A DNA stretch of 64,000 bases from the NCBI GenBank assembly GCA_023379555.1, contig JAMCQR010000065.1, positions 1 to 64,000 on the forward strand, written 5' to 3'. Made by a program: the position numbers and the translations under genes. The stretch is from Thermoplasmatota archaeon. Lineage in GTDB: Archaea > Thermoplasmatota > Thermoplasmata > Thermoplasmatales > GCA-001856825. The notes under the pieces were generated by a model, which searched no databases, had not been told where the DNA came from, and was given only the letters and a program-made list of their open reading frames with translations. Below, one piece after another: positions 53,668 to 63,460 of this stretch. Each line of letters begins with the position of its first letter. Within the stretch, counting starts at the first letter, position 1.

Positions 53668-54379
53668 ACCTGTCCCCCAAGTAGAGTTTTATAATTTCAT
53701 CATTCGATATTACTTCTTCAAACGAACCTTGGAAAATAGGAGAACCCTCTGAAAAAACAGCGACCGGACTTTCTAATTCTTTCACCAGTTTCATGACGTG
53801 ACCTACGTAGATCAATGACATTTCTTCTTCTATTTGTATCTTTTTAATGAGCTTTGAAAGTGAAATAACTTCCCCTTCTGCAAGACCGGCACCCATTTCA
53901 TCTATGAAAATATACTTGGGCCTGGAAGCAAGGGCTCTTCCAAGGTCTACGAGTCTTCTTTCCTCAGTATTTAATTTTCCGGCCTGTTTTCCTTCTATAG
54001 ATTTAATCCCCAAAAGTTTCATTATTCTCTCTGTATCTTCCTCTATCTCCCTTTTGTTGGAATTCCCTGAAAAGAGACTTCCTATCCTGATGTTTTCTAA
54101 AACTGTTAAATTAGAAAATGGTCTTGGGATTTGAAAAGTCCTGCTTATTCCCATTCTTATCCTTGCGTGTGGGGGAAGTCTGTTTATCTCTTTGCCATCC
54201 AGATTTATTTTCCCAGAATCTTCCCTCAGAGCACCGGTAATGACATTGACCAGTGTAGTCTTTCCTGCCCCATTTGGGCCTATAATGGCTATAATGCCCT
54301 TCTCCTTGAATTCTATATTAACATCTTTGAGGGCAGATAGTTTCCCAAAATTTTTCCAGATTCCTTTTGTGACTAGCAT
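53654..54379 (-). CDS. livG: Liv-type ABC transporter ATP-binding protein (LivG-like)
   Basis: The 241-residue ATPase has Walker A GPNGAGKTT (near residue 34), RTFQIPRPFSNLTVLEN as Q-loop region, Walker B KYIFIDEMGAGLAEGE and the switch His in IYVGHVMKLV. The signature is unusual: KLNTEERRLVDLGRAL, with LNTEE where the family has LSYGE or LSGGQ. The pairing with LivF and two permeases supports the assignment. It lies one base from the livM stop. Confidence 0.92.
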   Translation of the reverse strand: MLVTKGIWKNFGKLSALKDVNIEFKEKGIIAIIGPNGAGKTTLVNVITGALREDSGKINLDGKEINRLPPHARIRMGISRTFQIPRPFSNLTVLENIRIGSLFSGNSNKREIEEDTERIMKLLGIKSIEGKQAGKLNTEERRLVDLGRALASRPKYIFIDEMGAGLAEGEVISLSKLIKKIQIEEEMSLIYVGHVMKLVKELESPVAVFSEGSPIFQGSFEEVISNDEIIKLYLGDRYAKN

Positions 54380-54380
54380 C

Positions 54381-55307
54381 TCAAAGCATCTCCCATTTCA
54401 GATACTTACTGATTATCTTTTTAAGACCCTCCGGAAGAAATAGAATAAGAAGTATAACCAGAACCCCGAATATTAAGGTGAAATACAGTGGATAAAACAA
54501 TCCCACAGAGTAGTAAATAGTGTAAAGGAATCCTGTTCCTAAGATGGGGCCTATTAAAGTTCCGGCTCCTCCGAAGATTGTAAACACTATTGCAAAGAGG
54601 GAGTAATTTATGGAGAAGACAGACTCCGGATAGAAAAAACTCAAAAACCAGCCGAACATAGCACCTGAGAACCCGGCAAACAGGGCACTTGTCAGCCAGG
54701 CAATGCTTCGGTACAATCCGACGTTTATTCCTGATAGAGATGCCACCAGTGGATCATCCCTTATCGCCTTCAGAGCAAGCCCGAAATTTGAGATCCTGAA
54801 AAGGTAAGTGAGTATTACTACGAATATAAGCACCCCAATGGAGACCCAGTATGTCTGTTGAAAGTTGTAGACCGACGAGGTAGAAATACCATATGGACCC
54901 CTCGTGATAGATGCCAGAGACTGGTTGGAAATTATATAATACACTCCTTCGAACGCTGCCAGATTTGCAATGGCAAAATATGCTCCTCTCAGCTTCAGCA
55001 TTGGCGAGAAAATTAGTCCAAGTGCAAGAGAGAATAATCCACCCATCAAAATTGACTGGACAAGACCAAAATTTCTGATTATGCCTATTCCAAAACCATA
55101 GGCTCCGATAGCAAAGAAGGCAGCGTATCCAAATGGGAGGTAGCCGGTAAAACCATAAATTAAATTGAATGAGAGAGAAAGAATCATGAATACTGCCAGC
55201 GTTTCAAAAAAGGCACCGTTGGAATAAAATTGAGGACCCGCGGCGTAAAAAACAATCAGTACTGCCAGAAGGATCAGGAAAGATTTTAAATTCCTGTTAA
55301 ATTTCAC
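54381..55307 (-). CDS. livM: Liv-type ABC transporter permease (LivM-like)
   Basis: The 308-residue protein has about ten hydrophobic helices. The family pattern is NLIYGFTGYLPFGYAAFFAI, LRGAYFAIANLAAFEGVYYI, KAIRDDPLVASLSGINVGLY and FTIFGGAGTLIGPILGTGFL. It begins 11 bases inside the end of livH. It forms the membrane channel with LivH. Confidence 0.93.
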   Translation of the reverse strand: MKFNRNLKSFLILLAVLIVFYAAGPQFYSNGAFFETLAVFMILSLSFNLIYGFTGYLPFGYAAFFAIGAYGFGIGIIRNFGLVQSILMGGLFSLALGLIFSPMLKLRGAYFAIANLAAFEGVYYIISNQSLASITRGPYGISTSSVYNFQQTYWVSIGVLIFVVILTYLFRISNFGLALKAIRDDPLVASLSGINVGLYRSIAWLTSALFAGFSGAMFGWFLSFFYPESVFSINYSLFAIVFTIFGGAGTLIGPILGTGFLYTIYYSVGLFYPLYFTLIFGVLVILLILFLPEGLKKIISKYLKWEML

Positions 55308-56181
55308 GGACTCTACCTCCTACTAGACCGTTCGGTCTTATCAGAATTATGATTACAAGTATTATGAACGTGACCGCATTCCCCCAGCCAGGGCTGTAAA
55401 TATCCATTATATTGATTATGACACCGTATACCAATCCACCTATGACTGTCGCTGCCGGATTACCCAGCGAACCTATGATGATTACTGAGAAAGCTATTAT
55501 AGTTATGAGCCCGCCCTCGCTCGGGTAAATGGCCCCTAGCAGATACGGAGAGAACACTCCCGCAACAGCTGTAACTGCAATTCCCAGCCCTATCGTGGTT
55601 GCATATATCCTGTTAACATTCAATCCAAATGCCCTTGCTGTTTCCTCGTCAGACATCATTGCCCTGACAGATAAACCTCCCTTCGTCCGGTTCAGGTAAT
55701 AAAAGAGCAGAAAGAGAACAATAATAGAAATTGCAGCAACAAATAACAGGACGACCGAAAGAGAGAAACCGAGAAAATCAACATATGTCAGCGGGAGGAA
55801 ATTTAGAGGCAGAGAACGATACGAATTTCCGAAACCTAGCGCTGCCGCAGATTCAATCGCAATTGACAACCCAAAGAAAGCTACAATTGAAGTTGTTTCA
55901 ATGTCCTTCTTTTTTAGCAGACCCTTGACCATGGTATAATAAAGGAGTACCCCTACAAGGAAAAAAACGGGCACGACTACAAGTAAAGATAACAAGGGGG
56001 AAATGCCAAACAGGAAATATAACCAAAACGCCAGATATGCCGCGAGCATTATAAAATCACCGTGTGCCAGATTTATAATTTTTAATACCCCAAATACAAG
56101 GTTTAATCCGACAGCCATCATCGCATAGTAAAGACCTATAATGATACCAACGAATAGCGCGTATAGGATTAATGCATCCAT
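55297..56181 (-). CDS. livH: Liv-type ABC transporter permease (LivH-like)
   Basis: The 294-residue protein starts with ALFVGIIIGLYYAMMAVGLN and LVFGVLKIINLAHGDFIML, the LivH hallmark. Later come SVRAMMSDEETARAFGLNVN (coupling loop) and SVIIIGSLGNPAATVIGGLV. It is the first gene of the operon. Upstream on the minus strand AAGTATTAAGTACC (about 56201-56214) could be the TATA element. Confidence 0.93.
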   Translation of the reverse strand: MDALILYALFVGIIIGLYYAMMAVGLNLVFGVLKIINLAHGDFIMLAAYLAFWLYFLFGISPLLSLLVVVPVFFLVGVLLYYTMVKGLLKKKDIETTSIVAFFGLSIAIESAAALGFGNSYRSLPLNFLPLTYVDFLGFSLSVVLLFVAAISIIVLFLLFYYLNRTKGGLSVRAMMSDEETARAFGLNVNRIYATTIGLGIAVTAVAGVFSPYLLGAIYPSEGGLITIIAFSVIIIGSLGNPAATVIGGLVYGVIINIMDIYSPGWGNAVTFIILVIIILIRPNGLVGGRVREI

Positions 56182-56397
56182 TCAATTTTAAAATGGAGAT
56201 TCGGTACTTAATACTTGCCAAATTTGGTGTTGTGATTATATCATAAATATCCATGTCCTCCTGTTTTTCTTCCAGCGACTATAGTCAATGCTAAGCGTCA
56301 CTATTAAGGTGGAAAAGGCAGTTATTGCATCTTTGTCATCATTCTTCGATTTGAAGGAAGTTCGCTTTTTACTGTTAGGGAAACGGTATTTGCAGGG

Positions 56398-57636
56398 TCA
56401 ATGATTTGTGGCCTCAATCAGAAATGTGGATAAATCGGTAATTTCCACATTTACCCCAAGATGAGAAATGCAAATGGGACATAAACTAACTATGCGGTCT
56501 GATTTCTCTCGCTTGAGTTCTCTGCTTCTCTCTTCTGATATTTTTTTTGCGATCGACGGGAATAGGAGCCCGTCCGGTCCTCCGCAACAGGATGTGTTCT
56601 TCCCATTCCTTCTCGGAAGTTTTACCTTCGCAACAGAATTCAAAATCTCAAAGGGGATTTCATAATTTTCTATTCCTCTTGCGATCAGGCATGGTTCGTG
56701 ATACGTTACAGAACCTGCCTTTCTCTTCAAAATACCCCGGTCCAGTTTATCAAGATAGTAAGTGACCTTTAAGTCGAACTCTGGAACAACCTTGGGATAT
56801 TCGTATTTCATGAGCTGGTAAGTGTGCGGATCAACAACGACTATTTCCCTGATACCTTTGCTTTTGAATAATTCTGTGACCCTTGAGGCGTATGATTTGA
56901 ATTCCTGTGTGTAACCAAGATCATTAATAAAAGTGCCAGGGTACGGTTCATCTTCCCATAGATATGAGAGTTTTACTCCGGAATTTGATAGAAGTGTGTA
57001 TATGTCTTTAAGCGTGCTATTGTACTTATCCACTTCACTCTTCTTCCCGAGTAGCTTTGATACCTTAATCGCAAATAAGAACCTATTGAATAGCCTAGCC
57101 ATGGCGGAAGATAAAAATGGTCCGAATCTTATTTGAAGATCGGAGAGCGTCTGACTATACGGCATCATCTGATACATACCTCCTGTGTAAAAAAGAATGG
57201 GGCTATCGTCAAAGAAGGATAGCCCGCGGGCCCATAAGGCAAGTTCCTTCTTTAGGCCCAGTGGATTATTGTATTTCATAGTGGTATGAACTATCATTTC
57301 TGCAATCATCTTTCTCTGCTTTGATTCGAATGTTTTTCCTTCAACTACTAACTTCCTGACTAGGTCGCTGACTTCTCCTGCGTTTATCTTTGCAGGGCAT
57401 ACCTGCAGGCACGCATTGCAGCCCAGACAGCTATAATAATAGTCACTAACGTCCTTACTTATTCGTTTACCAACAGCAATCTCTTTTGAGAGTTCCTTCC
57501 CGATGAGCATTCTTCCTCTGGCGCTGAAGGATGAAATAAATTCCGCAGGTGCATAAGTTGGACAGACACTCTCGCAGAACCCGCAGTTGATGCATTTGTC
57601 TGCAACTTCCGTCAGCCTCTTGATCTCCTCCATCAT
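56398..57636 (-). CDS. Iron-sulfur subunit of a D-2-hydroxyacid dehydrogenase (GlcF-like)
   Basis: The 412 residues start with two 4Fe-4S ferredoxin motifs (CINCGFCESVCPTYAP and CLGCNACLQVCPA), then a helical region and the CCG-type domain (YHEPCLIARG and NTSCCGGPDGLLFPS). Such proteins take electrons from the FAD subunit and pass them to the membrane quinone pool. It overlaps the FAD-subunit gene by four bases (ATGA coupling), so the two form a complex. The second CCG copy is less clear. Confidence 0.9.
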   Translation of the reverse strand: MMEEIKRLTEVADKCINCGFCESVCPTYAPAEFISSFSARGRMLIGKELSKEIAVGKRISKDVSDYYYSCLGCNACLQVCPAKINAGEVSDLVRKLVVEGKTFESKQRKMIAEMIVHTTMKYNNPLGLKKELALWARGLSFFDDSPILFYTGGMYQMMPYSQTLSDLQIRFGPFLSSAMARLFNRFLFAIKVSKLLGKKSEVDKYNSTLKDIYTLLSNSGVKLSYLWEDEPYPGTFINDLGYTQEFKSYASRVTELFKSKGIREIVVVDPHTYQLMKYEYPKVVPEFDLKVTYYLDKLDRGILKRKAGSVTYHEPCLIARGIENYEIPFEILNSVAKVKLPRRNGKNTSCCGGPDGLLFPSIAKKISEERSRELKREKSDRIVSLCPICISHLGVNVEITDLSTFLIEATNH

Positions 57637-59027
57637 AGGAGCTTTCCCCTGTTGAGGATCCCCTTCTTGTCGAAAACCGCTTTTATACTCGTCATCAATT
57701 CTATGTTTCTGCTGCTTTCCTTATATTCCATTTCCATTCTTAAGAGCCTTTTCTTTTCCAGCCCTATGCCATGCTCTGCCGACACACTTCCCCCGTTGAT
57801 GAGAGCAATTCTGCCCAGTTCGTTCATTAGCGCAGAGACCCTCTCCATCTCCTTTGCATCAGAAGGGTTCACTATTATGTTGGCATGGATGTTTCCATCC
57901 CCTATATGGCCAAATAACGCAACTTTAAAGCCATATTTCCCCACAAGATTGCGGATATCCAAAAGTGCATTGGAAAGAGTGGACGGTGGAACTACAATAT
58001 CCCCCATAACTGCATACTGCCCTTCCCTATCCCTTTCGCTAAGTATAGACGAATAAAGACCCTTTCTTGAGTTGGTTATGTTCCTAATTTCTGTTTCATC
58101 GTAGATTATTCTCACTGACCTGGGGCCAGTGCCTTTAATCAGAGAGAGAGCCTTTTCGAGATGCCTGTTCAGTGACTCATCTGTCGAGGCGATGTCAACG
58201 ATCAACATATAATCAGAGTTCCCGGAATCAGAAAAGGATAATCCCATGTTCTTCGAAATGGAATCTAATGATACCTTATCCATAAATTCTGCCGTTATGG
58301 GTGTCAGGCCACTCTTCTTGATGATGGCTGTTGCGGCACCGGCTCTTTCAATGGAATCGTAGAATGCTATTACTCTCCCTATTCTTTCCGGTAGAGGTGT
58401 TATCTTCAGTGTGGCCAATGTAATTATGCCAAGCGTTCCTTCGCTTCCAACGAAAAGTGCAGTGAGATCATAACCCGCGGATCTCTTTAGAACCCTTCCT
58501 CCGGTCTCTATTACAGTTCCATCTGACAAGACCACTTGCAAACCCAGAACCCATTCCTTTGTAGACCCATACATCACTCCTCTGAGCCCCCCAGCGTTAG
58601 TGGAAATCGATCCCCCAACTGTCGCAGCTATTGAACTCCCCGGGTCGGGCGGGTACATAAACCCTATTTCGGAAAGTTCATAATTCAGGTCGTCAATTCG
58701 GACCCCTGGTTCCACAATAGCGTATCTATCCTCAGAACTTATATGAATTATCCTGTTCATCCTAGTCATAGCGAGAACGATTGAATTTGTCAAAACCGTA
58801 GCAGATCCTGTGAGAGATGTCCCTCCCCCTCTTGAAATCACGTTTATTCCCTCTCTGTTGCAAATCTTAAGAATGTTTGAGACCTCTGATACGTCGGATG
58901 GTAACAGAACAGCCATGGGTTTCGATCCGGAGAAGTATGATGCATCGGTCTTGTATGGCAGCAGTTCCTCTTCCTTGGTTAGAATGTGTCCTTTAACCGC
59001 ATGCTTCAATTCATCTATAACACCCAT
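57633..59027 (-). CDS. FAD-linked D-2-hydroxyacid dehydrogenase (GlcD/D-lactate dehydrogenase-like)
   Basis: The enzyme oxidises D-lactate, glycolate or a similar 2-hydroxyacid. The 464 residues hold a PCMH FAD-binding domain (INVISRGGGTSLTGSATVLT; VEPGVRIDDLNYEL; YPPDPGSSIAATVGGSISTN with AGGLRGVMYG) and the C-terminal FAD-linked oxidase domain with FGHIGDGNIHANIIV and SAEHGIGLEKKRLL. The conserved His of those motifs bind metal and substrate. It heads a two-gene operon with the iron-sulfur subunit. The exact substrate cannot be read; the NamZ-like gene next door makes D-lactate interesting. Confidence 0.92.
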   Translation of the reverse strand: MGVIDELKHAVKGHILTKEEELLPYKTDASYFSGSKPMAVLLPSDVSEVSNILKICNREGINVISRGGGTSLTGSATVLTNSIVLAMTRMNRIIHISSEDRYAIVEPGVRIDDLNYELSEIGFMYPPDPGSSIAATVGGSISTNAGGLRGVMYGSTKEWVLGLQVVLSDGTVIETGGRVLKRSAGYDLTALFVGSEGTLGIITLATLKITPLPERIGRVIAFYDSIERAGAATAIIKKSGLTPITAEFMDKVSLDSISKNMGLSFSDSGNSDYMLIVDIASTDESLNRHLEKALSLIKGTGPRSVRIIYDETEIRNITNSRKGLYSSILSERDREGQYAVMGDIVVPPSTLSNALLDIRNLVGKYGFKVALFGHIGDGNIHANIIVNPSDAKEMERVSALMNELGRIALINGGSVSAEHGIGLEKKRLLRMEMEYKESSRNIELMTSIKAVFDKKGILNRGKLL

Positions 59028-59193
59028 ACTAATTGAAAAGAGTCGTAAATAATAAGTTTGCAGTAGTTATTGGCATGTGGACAAAAGCAGAACTAATGAA
59101 AAAACCTAAAAATGAAAAGTTCGGGTCTATTTCTTTTCTGCCATACATTCAACACGAATTCACTTTCACAAATATTTAAATTACTGAAAATAC

Positions 59194-60414
59194 TTGATTT
59201 TCTGGATAGAATTGATACTCGGCGCCGAAAAGAGTGATGAAATCTCAAGGTTGTGCAAGAATGAGAGGGTTGCTCTCATATCCAACGACAGATCGAGAGT
59301 CAAGGATATGAGAAGTTCGTTCCATGCACTGAAGAATAGTGTCCAGATCAAAAGAATCCTGTCTCCTGAACACGGATACCATGGAGACCATCAAGCAGGG
59401 ATACCTTCCGAAGACTCGTTCGACAGCGATCTCAAAGTTCATATTTTCAGTCTCTACAAGGAATCGGGAAAGGAGGAATATTCTTCCTCGGGCGACCTTG
59501 ATAAAAAAATGAGATCAGAGGATACTCAAGACGCGGGAAAGTTTCCAAGCAATGAAGCCATTGAAGGTATTGACGCAATACTTTTTGACCTGCAGGATGT
59601 TGGGACAAGAGTTTACACATATATCTCCACGATGCTCTATTCCATGAAGGCGTCCATTCTGTACGGAAAGAGATTCGTTGTTCTTGACAGGCCAAATCCA
59701 ATTACAGGCATAATTAGGGAGGGACCAGTCCTAGAATATCCAAAATATTCTTCTTTCATCGGCCCAGGTCCGATCCCCCTACGTCACGGACTGACAGTTG
59801 GAGAACTTGCTTTGTTCTTCAACGAAAAACTCCTATCAGGTAAATGCAACCTGAACGTCGTCAGAATGGATGGATGGAAACGAAATACGTGGTACGATGA
59901 GACAGGATTACCGTGGGTTTCACCGTCTCCAAACATACCAACAATCAGCACCGCTACAGCATACCCCGGGGCCGTTATGTTGGAGGGTACGAATGTGGCA
60001 GAGGGTAGAGGCACAACGAATCCTTTTCTCACATTAGGAGCACCCTGGGTGGATGGCTTTAAGGCTTCCAGCTTCCTGAATGAGCTAAAGATTCCGGGAG
60101 TGAAGACTATTCCAGTAAGATTCCGTCCAACTTTTTCAAAGTATTCAGGTCAACTGTGCGTGGGAGTTGAGGTGTTCGTGCTCGATAGGAAGGATTTTAG
60201 GGCTTTTCAATTTTACACTGCAGTCATCCAATACTTGCACGACGAATACCCAGACTTTAGCTTCTACGGAGATTATTTTGACAGAGTGTGCGGAGGAAGG
60301 ATGATAAGGGACAAAATACTTAATGGAGACACTCTGGTAGAAATAATGGAGAGCGTTGGACAGGGAATCTCTCTTTTCAATGACGAAATAAGAGATTACG
60401 AATTATATAAGTGA
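59194..60414 (+). CDS. DUF1343 protein, NamZ-like exo-beta-N-acetylmuramidase family (GH171)
   Basis: The 406 residues follow the DUF1343 pattern: VALISNDRSRVKD, the SPEHGYHGDHQAGIP block, ILFDLQDVGTRVYTYISTM, FVVLDRPNPITG with REGPVL, IPLRHGLTVGELALFF, LPWVSPSPNIPTIS and AMLEGTN-like MLEGTNVAEGRGTTNPF. Characterised members remove N-acetylmuramic acid from peptidoglycan ends. There is no signal peptide, so the protein is cytoplasmic and would act on imported fragments. The start is probably TTG 59194; TTG 59212 is also in frame. It is on the same strand as, and 170 bases before, a Dpp-type importer. An archaeon of this kind has no peptidoglycan of its own. Confidence 0.88.
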   Translation: MIFWIELILGAEKSDEISRLCKNERVALISNDRSRVKDMRSSFHALKNSVQIKRILSPEHGYHGDHQAGIPSEDSFDSDLKVHIFSLYKESGKEEYSSSGDLDKKMRSEDTQDAGKFPSNEAIEGIDAILFDLQDVGTRVYTYISTMLYSMKASILYGKRFVVLDRPNPITGIIREGPVLEYPKYSSFIGPGPIPLRHGLTVGELALFFNEKLLSGKCNLNVVRMDGWKRNTWYDETGLPWVSPSPNIPTISTATAYPGAVMLEGTNVAEGRGTTNPFLTLGAPWVDGFKASSFLNELKIPGVKTIPVRFRPTFSKYSGQLCVGVEVFVLDRKDFRAFQFYTAVIQYLHDEYPDFSFYGDYFDRVCGGRMIRDKILNGDTLVEIMESVGQGISLFNDEIRDYELYK

Positions 60415-60585
60415 TGTCCGTTACGATTTTCCAATAAGATATTTCCAGAATGTTTTGCATTAAATTTTAATAAAGTTTCCAAAGAAACAAATACCACACC
60501 ATCAGCACTCCGTAAACATTCGAAGCAACGGAGACCCCTTACCCAGAGAAATGTTAATAATGAATCAATAGATGCTAACGTCAGA

Positions 60586-61584
60586 ATGATAACTCTGAGG
60601 TACCTGCTTAGAAGAATTTTTTATATGGCGATAACCCTTTTTGCTGCAATTACCCTGAACTTCTTGCTTCCGCGACTGGTTCCTGGAAATCCTGCCCTTC
60701 TAATTCTTCTCACGAAATACAGGGGGATAATCAATCCCAGCCAATTGAAGCTCATAGAGAGTGAGCTGAATTTGAGAGGGACTATGTGGCAACAGTACGT
60801 CGGTTACCTTAGCTCTCTTGTTCATGGGAACCTAGGGGTCTCGTATTACTACTATCCCCAAACGGTCTCCTCCATTATTTTGGAACACCTGCCGTGGACA
60901 CTTTTCCTACTAGGCACAGCAACACTGGTATCAGTTATCATCGGCGTTTTCATAGGTTCTTACTCAGGCTGGAAGAGAGGATTGTCCGACACAGTTCTAC
61001 AGGGTTTCTCTGTTTCTCTTACAGCGGTTCCATATTTCTGGCTTGGGCTCATATTTCAACTCGCATTTGCAGTTATTATCACAATAAACGGTTACCATAT
61101 CTTTCCAGTTGCGCACGCATATGGAATCTCGGTTACTCCTGGCCCGAATCTTCCCTTTTTCCTGTCCGTTATGAGACATGCGGCCCTCCCTCTCATCACG
61201 CTAATAATTACAACTTTTCCAGGTTTTGCGTTGCTGATGAGGAACACTGTCATAACTGTCCTAGATGAGGACTACGTTCTTCTTGCAAGGGCCAAGGGAC
61301 TCCAGCTTAATACAATAAGGAAGAATTATGTGAACAAAAATGCAATTCTTCCTGTTGCAACAAGCGTTGCTCTTGCCTTTGCCGGCATAGTGGGGGGAGC
61401 GTTTCTTGTCGAAGAGGTGTTTTCATACCCTGGAATAGGCTTCACGCTGTACAATGCGGTCACAACTAGTGATTATCCGCTTATCGAAGGGATATTCCTG
61501 ATAATCACCTTTACAATCGTCATTGCCAATTTCCTAGTTGACATCCTATATGCATACCTTGATCCGAGGGTGATACTGAAATGA
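60586..61584 (+). CDS. dppB: Peptide/oligosaccharide ABC transporter permease, DppB type
   Basis: The 332-residue protein has six helices. The N-terminal family pattern is RYLLRRIFYMAITLFAAITL with LVPGNPA, and the coupling loop is DEDYVLLARAKGLQLNTIRK. It starts an operon dppB-dppC-dppD-dppF. It overlaps dppC by four bases. Such importers carry di- and oligopeptides, but in archaea also cellobiose or other oligosaccharides. Confidence 0.93.
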   Translation: MITLRYLLRRIFYMAITLFAAITLNFLLPRLVPGNPALLILLTKYRGIINPSQLKLIESELNLRGTMWQQYVGYLSSLVHGNLGVSYYYYPQTVSSIILEHLPWTLFLLGTATLVSVIIGVFIGSYSGWKRGLSDTVLQGFSVSLTAVPYFWLGLIFQLAFAVIITINGYHIFPVAHAYGISVTPGPNLPFFLSVMRHAALPLITLIITTFPGFALLMRNTVITVLDEDYVLLARAKGLQLNTIRKNYVNKNAILPVATSVALAFAGIVGGAFLVEEVFSYPGIGFTLYNAVTTSDYPLIEGIFLIITFTIVIANFLVDILYAYLDPRVILK

Positions 61585-62483
61585 CAAATTCCACCCACAT
61601 AAACGATGTCCGTAAGATAATTGCTTCTGGAGGTTCAATGACCAGATTCAGAAGCTTTTTGAAACAACTTATGAGGAACTGGAAGGGCAGAACAGGTGCT
61701 TTAATACTTTTATCCCTAGTACTGCTCGCAATATTTGGTTACCTATTTGCCCCTTACAATCCGGTAAGCAGTAACGCACCCTCTTTCCAGCCACCCACGC
61801 ATAGCCATCTACTCGGAACTGACTATATAGGAGAGGATATCTTCTCATGGTTCCTGGTCGGGGCCGGCACCTCACTCCTTGTCGGAGCCAGCATAGCTGT
61901 AATCGCCATAACAATAGGGGTGGCAGTGGGAGTTATAGCAGGGTACTTCGGAGGATACATAGACAACGGTCTGATGAGGGTCGTGGACGTCCTACTTGTT
62001 ATACCTGGCTTCCCGTTGCTCGTGATACTTTCTGCATTCCTTCCTCCAACACTTGAGACAACGATTATTGTACTTGGTATATTGAGCTGGCCGTTCATAT
62101 CAAGAGTAATAAGATCACAGACTTTGACTCTGAGGCGACGTCCTTACATCATGGCATCTGAGCTTTCAGGACTCAGCGGTTTGAGAATAATTGTTAGAGA
62201 TATAATTCCTAATTTGATACCACTCATTTTTATAAATGCGATATTTCTTGCTATTGGAGGAGTTGTGGCACAGGCGGGACTTGCATTCTTCGGCCTCGGG
62301 GACCTTAGATCGGTGAACTGGGGCACGATGCTTTACTGGTTCCAAGCAGAAGATGGAATCGTTTACAACGCATGGTGGTGGCTCATTCCCCCAGGAATAG
62401 GGATAATACTTTTGGGAGTTGGAGCAAATTTCCTTTCTAATGCCGTATACGAGATTACGCAACCTGCAAGGGGGTCAAAATAA
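61581..62483 (+). CDS. dppC: Peptide/oligosaccharide ABC transporter permease, DppC type
   Basis: The 300-residue protein has six helices. It carries the N-terminal family block NWKGRTGALILLSLVLLAIF, HLLGTDYIGEDIFSWFLVGA, and the coupling loop ASELSGLSGLRIIVRDIIPN. The stop overlaps the ATG of dppD by one base (TAATG). Confidence 0.93.
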   Translation: MTNSTHINDVRKIIASGGSMTRFRSFLKQLMRNWKGRTGALILLSLVLLAIFGYLFAPYNPVSSNAPSFQPPTHSHLLGTDYIGEDIFSWFLVGAGTSLLVGASIAVIAITIGVAVGVIAGYFGGYIDNGLMRVVDVLLVIPGFPLLVILSAFLPPTLETTIIVLGILSWPFISRVIRSQTLTLRRRPYIMASELSGLSGLRIIVRDIIPNLIPLIFINAIFLAIGGVVAQAGLAFFGLGDLRSVNWGTMLYWFQAEDGIVYNAWWWLIPPGIGIILLGVGANFLSNAVYEITQPARGSK

Positions 62484-63454
62484 TGACGGGAAGCACTCTG
62501 ATGGAAGTGAATAACGTTAATGTAATCTACGAATTAAAGGAAAGAAATATCAAAGCGGTCAGAAACGTCTCCCTAACGTTGAGGGAAGGGGAAATCATAG
62601 GAATTGTAGGAGAATCGGGCTCAGGGAAATCTACCCTTGCTATGACGTTTCTCAACCTCGTAATGAGCCCCGGACGAATTACAAATGGCTCAATCATCTA
62701 TTACGGCAACAGAAGTAAAACAGATGTCCTGAAACTTAAGCCGTCCGACTTGAGGAGGTTCAGATGGAAGGAAATATCGATGATATTTCAGGGAGCAATG
62801 AATTCCCTGAATCCTGTGATGAGAATTGAGGATCAGATTATGGATGTGATGATAGAGCATGGTTATGATCCATCCGATAGTAATAGAAGGGTAGGGGAAT
62901 TGCTCAAGGCAGCAGGCGTTTCCGAAAAGATAAGGAGTTCCTACCAGCACGAGCTGAGCGGGGGTATGAAGCAGAGAGTGAACATTGCGATGGCCCTGGC
63001 TTGTGACCCTAAAATTCTAATTGCAGATGAGGCTACTACGGCCCTGGATGTCCTGATTCAGAGACTCATTTTGTTAAGACTCTTGAAGCTGAAGGAAGAA
63101 AGAGGGATATCGATAGTGTTCATAACACACGATGTCTCTTTGGTCGCAAATATAGCAGACAGGATTTATGTTATGTATGCTGGCAAGATAGTTGAAGGAG
63201 CCACAGTGGATAGCCTCTTTGAAGAGCCTAAACATCCTTACACAAAGGCATTACTCAATTCGATCCCATCGCTAGAAAAGGGGAAGGCAATAAGGGGGAT
63301 TCCCGGAACACCACCGGACCTTTCAAATGATATCAAGTATTGCCCATTCGCAGAGAGGTGTCCAGAAGTCTTCCAGAGGTGCAGGGAAGAGGAGCCGGGA
63401 CTGGTAACGGTGGGGAAAGATCACATCGTTTCTTGTCACCTTTATTCCAAGTGA
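62483..63454 (+). CDS. dppD: Peptide/oligosaccharide ABC transporter ATP-binding protein, DppD type
   Basis: The 323-residue ATPase has Walker A GESGSGKST, Q-loop MIFQGAMNSLNPVM, signature ELSGGMKQRVNIAMAL, Walker B ILIADEATTALDV and switch His in VFITHDVSL. The C-terminal oligopeptide-type extension has four cysteines (CPFAERCPEVFQRC...SCHLYS), which bind an iron-sulfur cluster in some relatives. It lies six bases before the second ATPase gene. Confidence 0.95.
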   Translation: MTGSTLMEVNNVNVIYELKERNIKAVRNVSLTLREGEIIGIVGESGSGKSTLAMTFLNLVMSPGRITNGSIIYYGNRSKTDVLKLKPSDLRRFRWKEISMIFQGAMNSLNPVMRIEDQIMDVMIEHGYDPSDSNRRVGELLKAAGVSEKIRSSYQHELSGGMKQRVNIAMALACDPKILIADEATTALDVLIQRLILLRLLKLKEERGISIVFITHDVSLVANIADRIYVMYAGKIVEGATVDSLFEEPKHPYTKALLNSIPSLEKGKAIRGIPGTPPDLSNDIKYCPFAERCPEVFQRCREEEPGLVTVGKDHIVSCHLYSK

Positions 63455-63460
63455 TAACAC

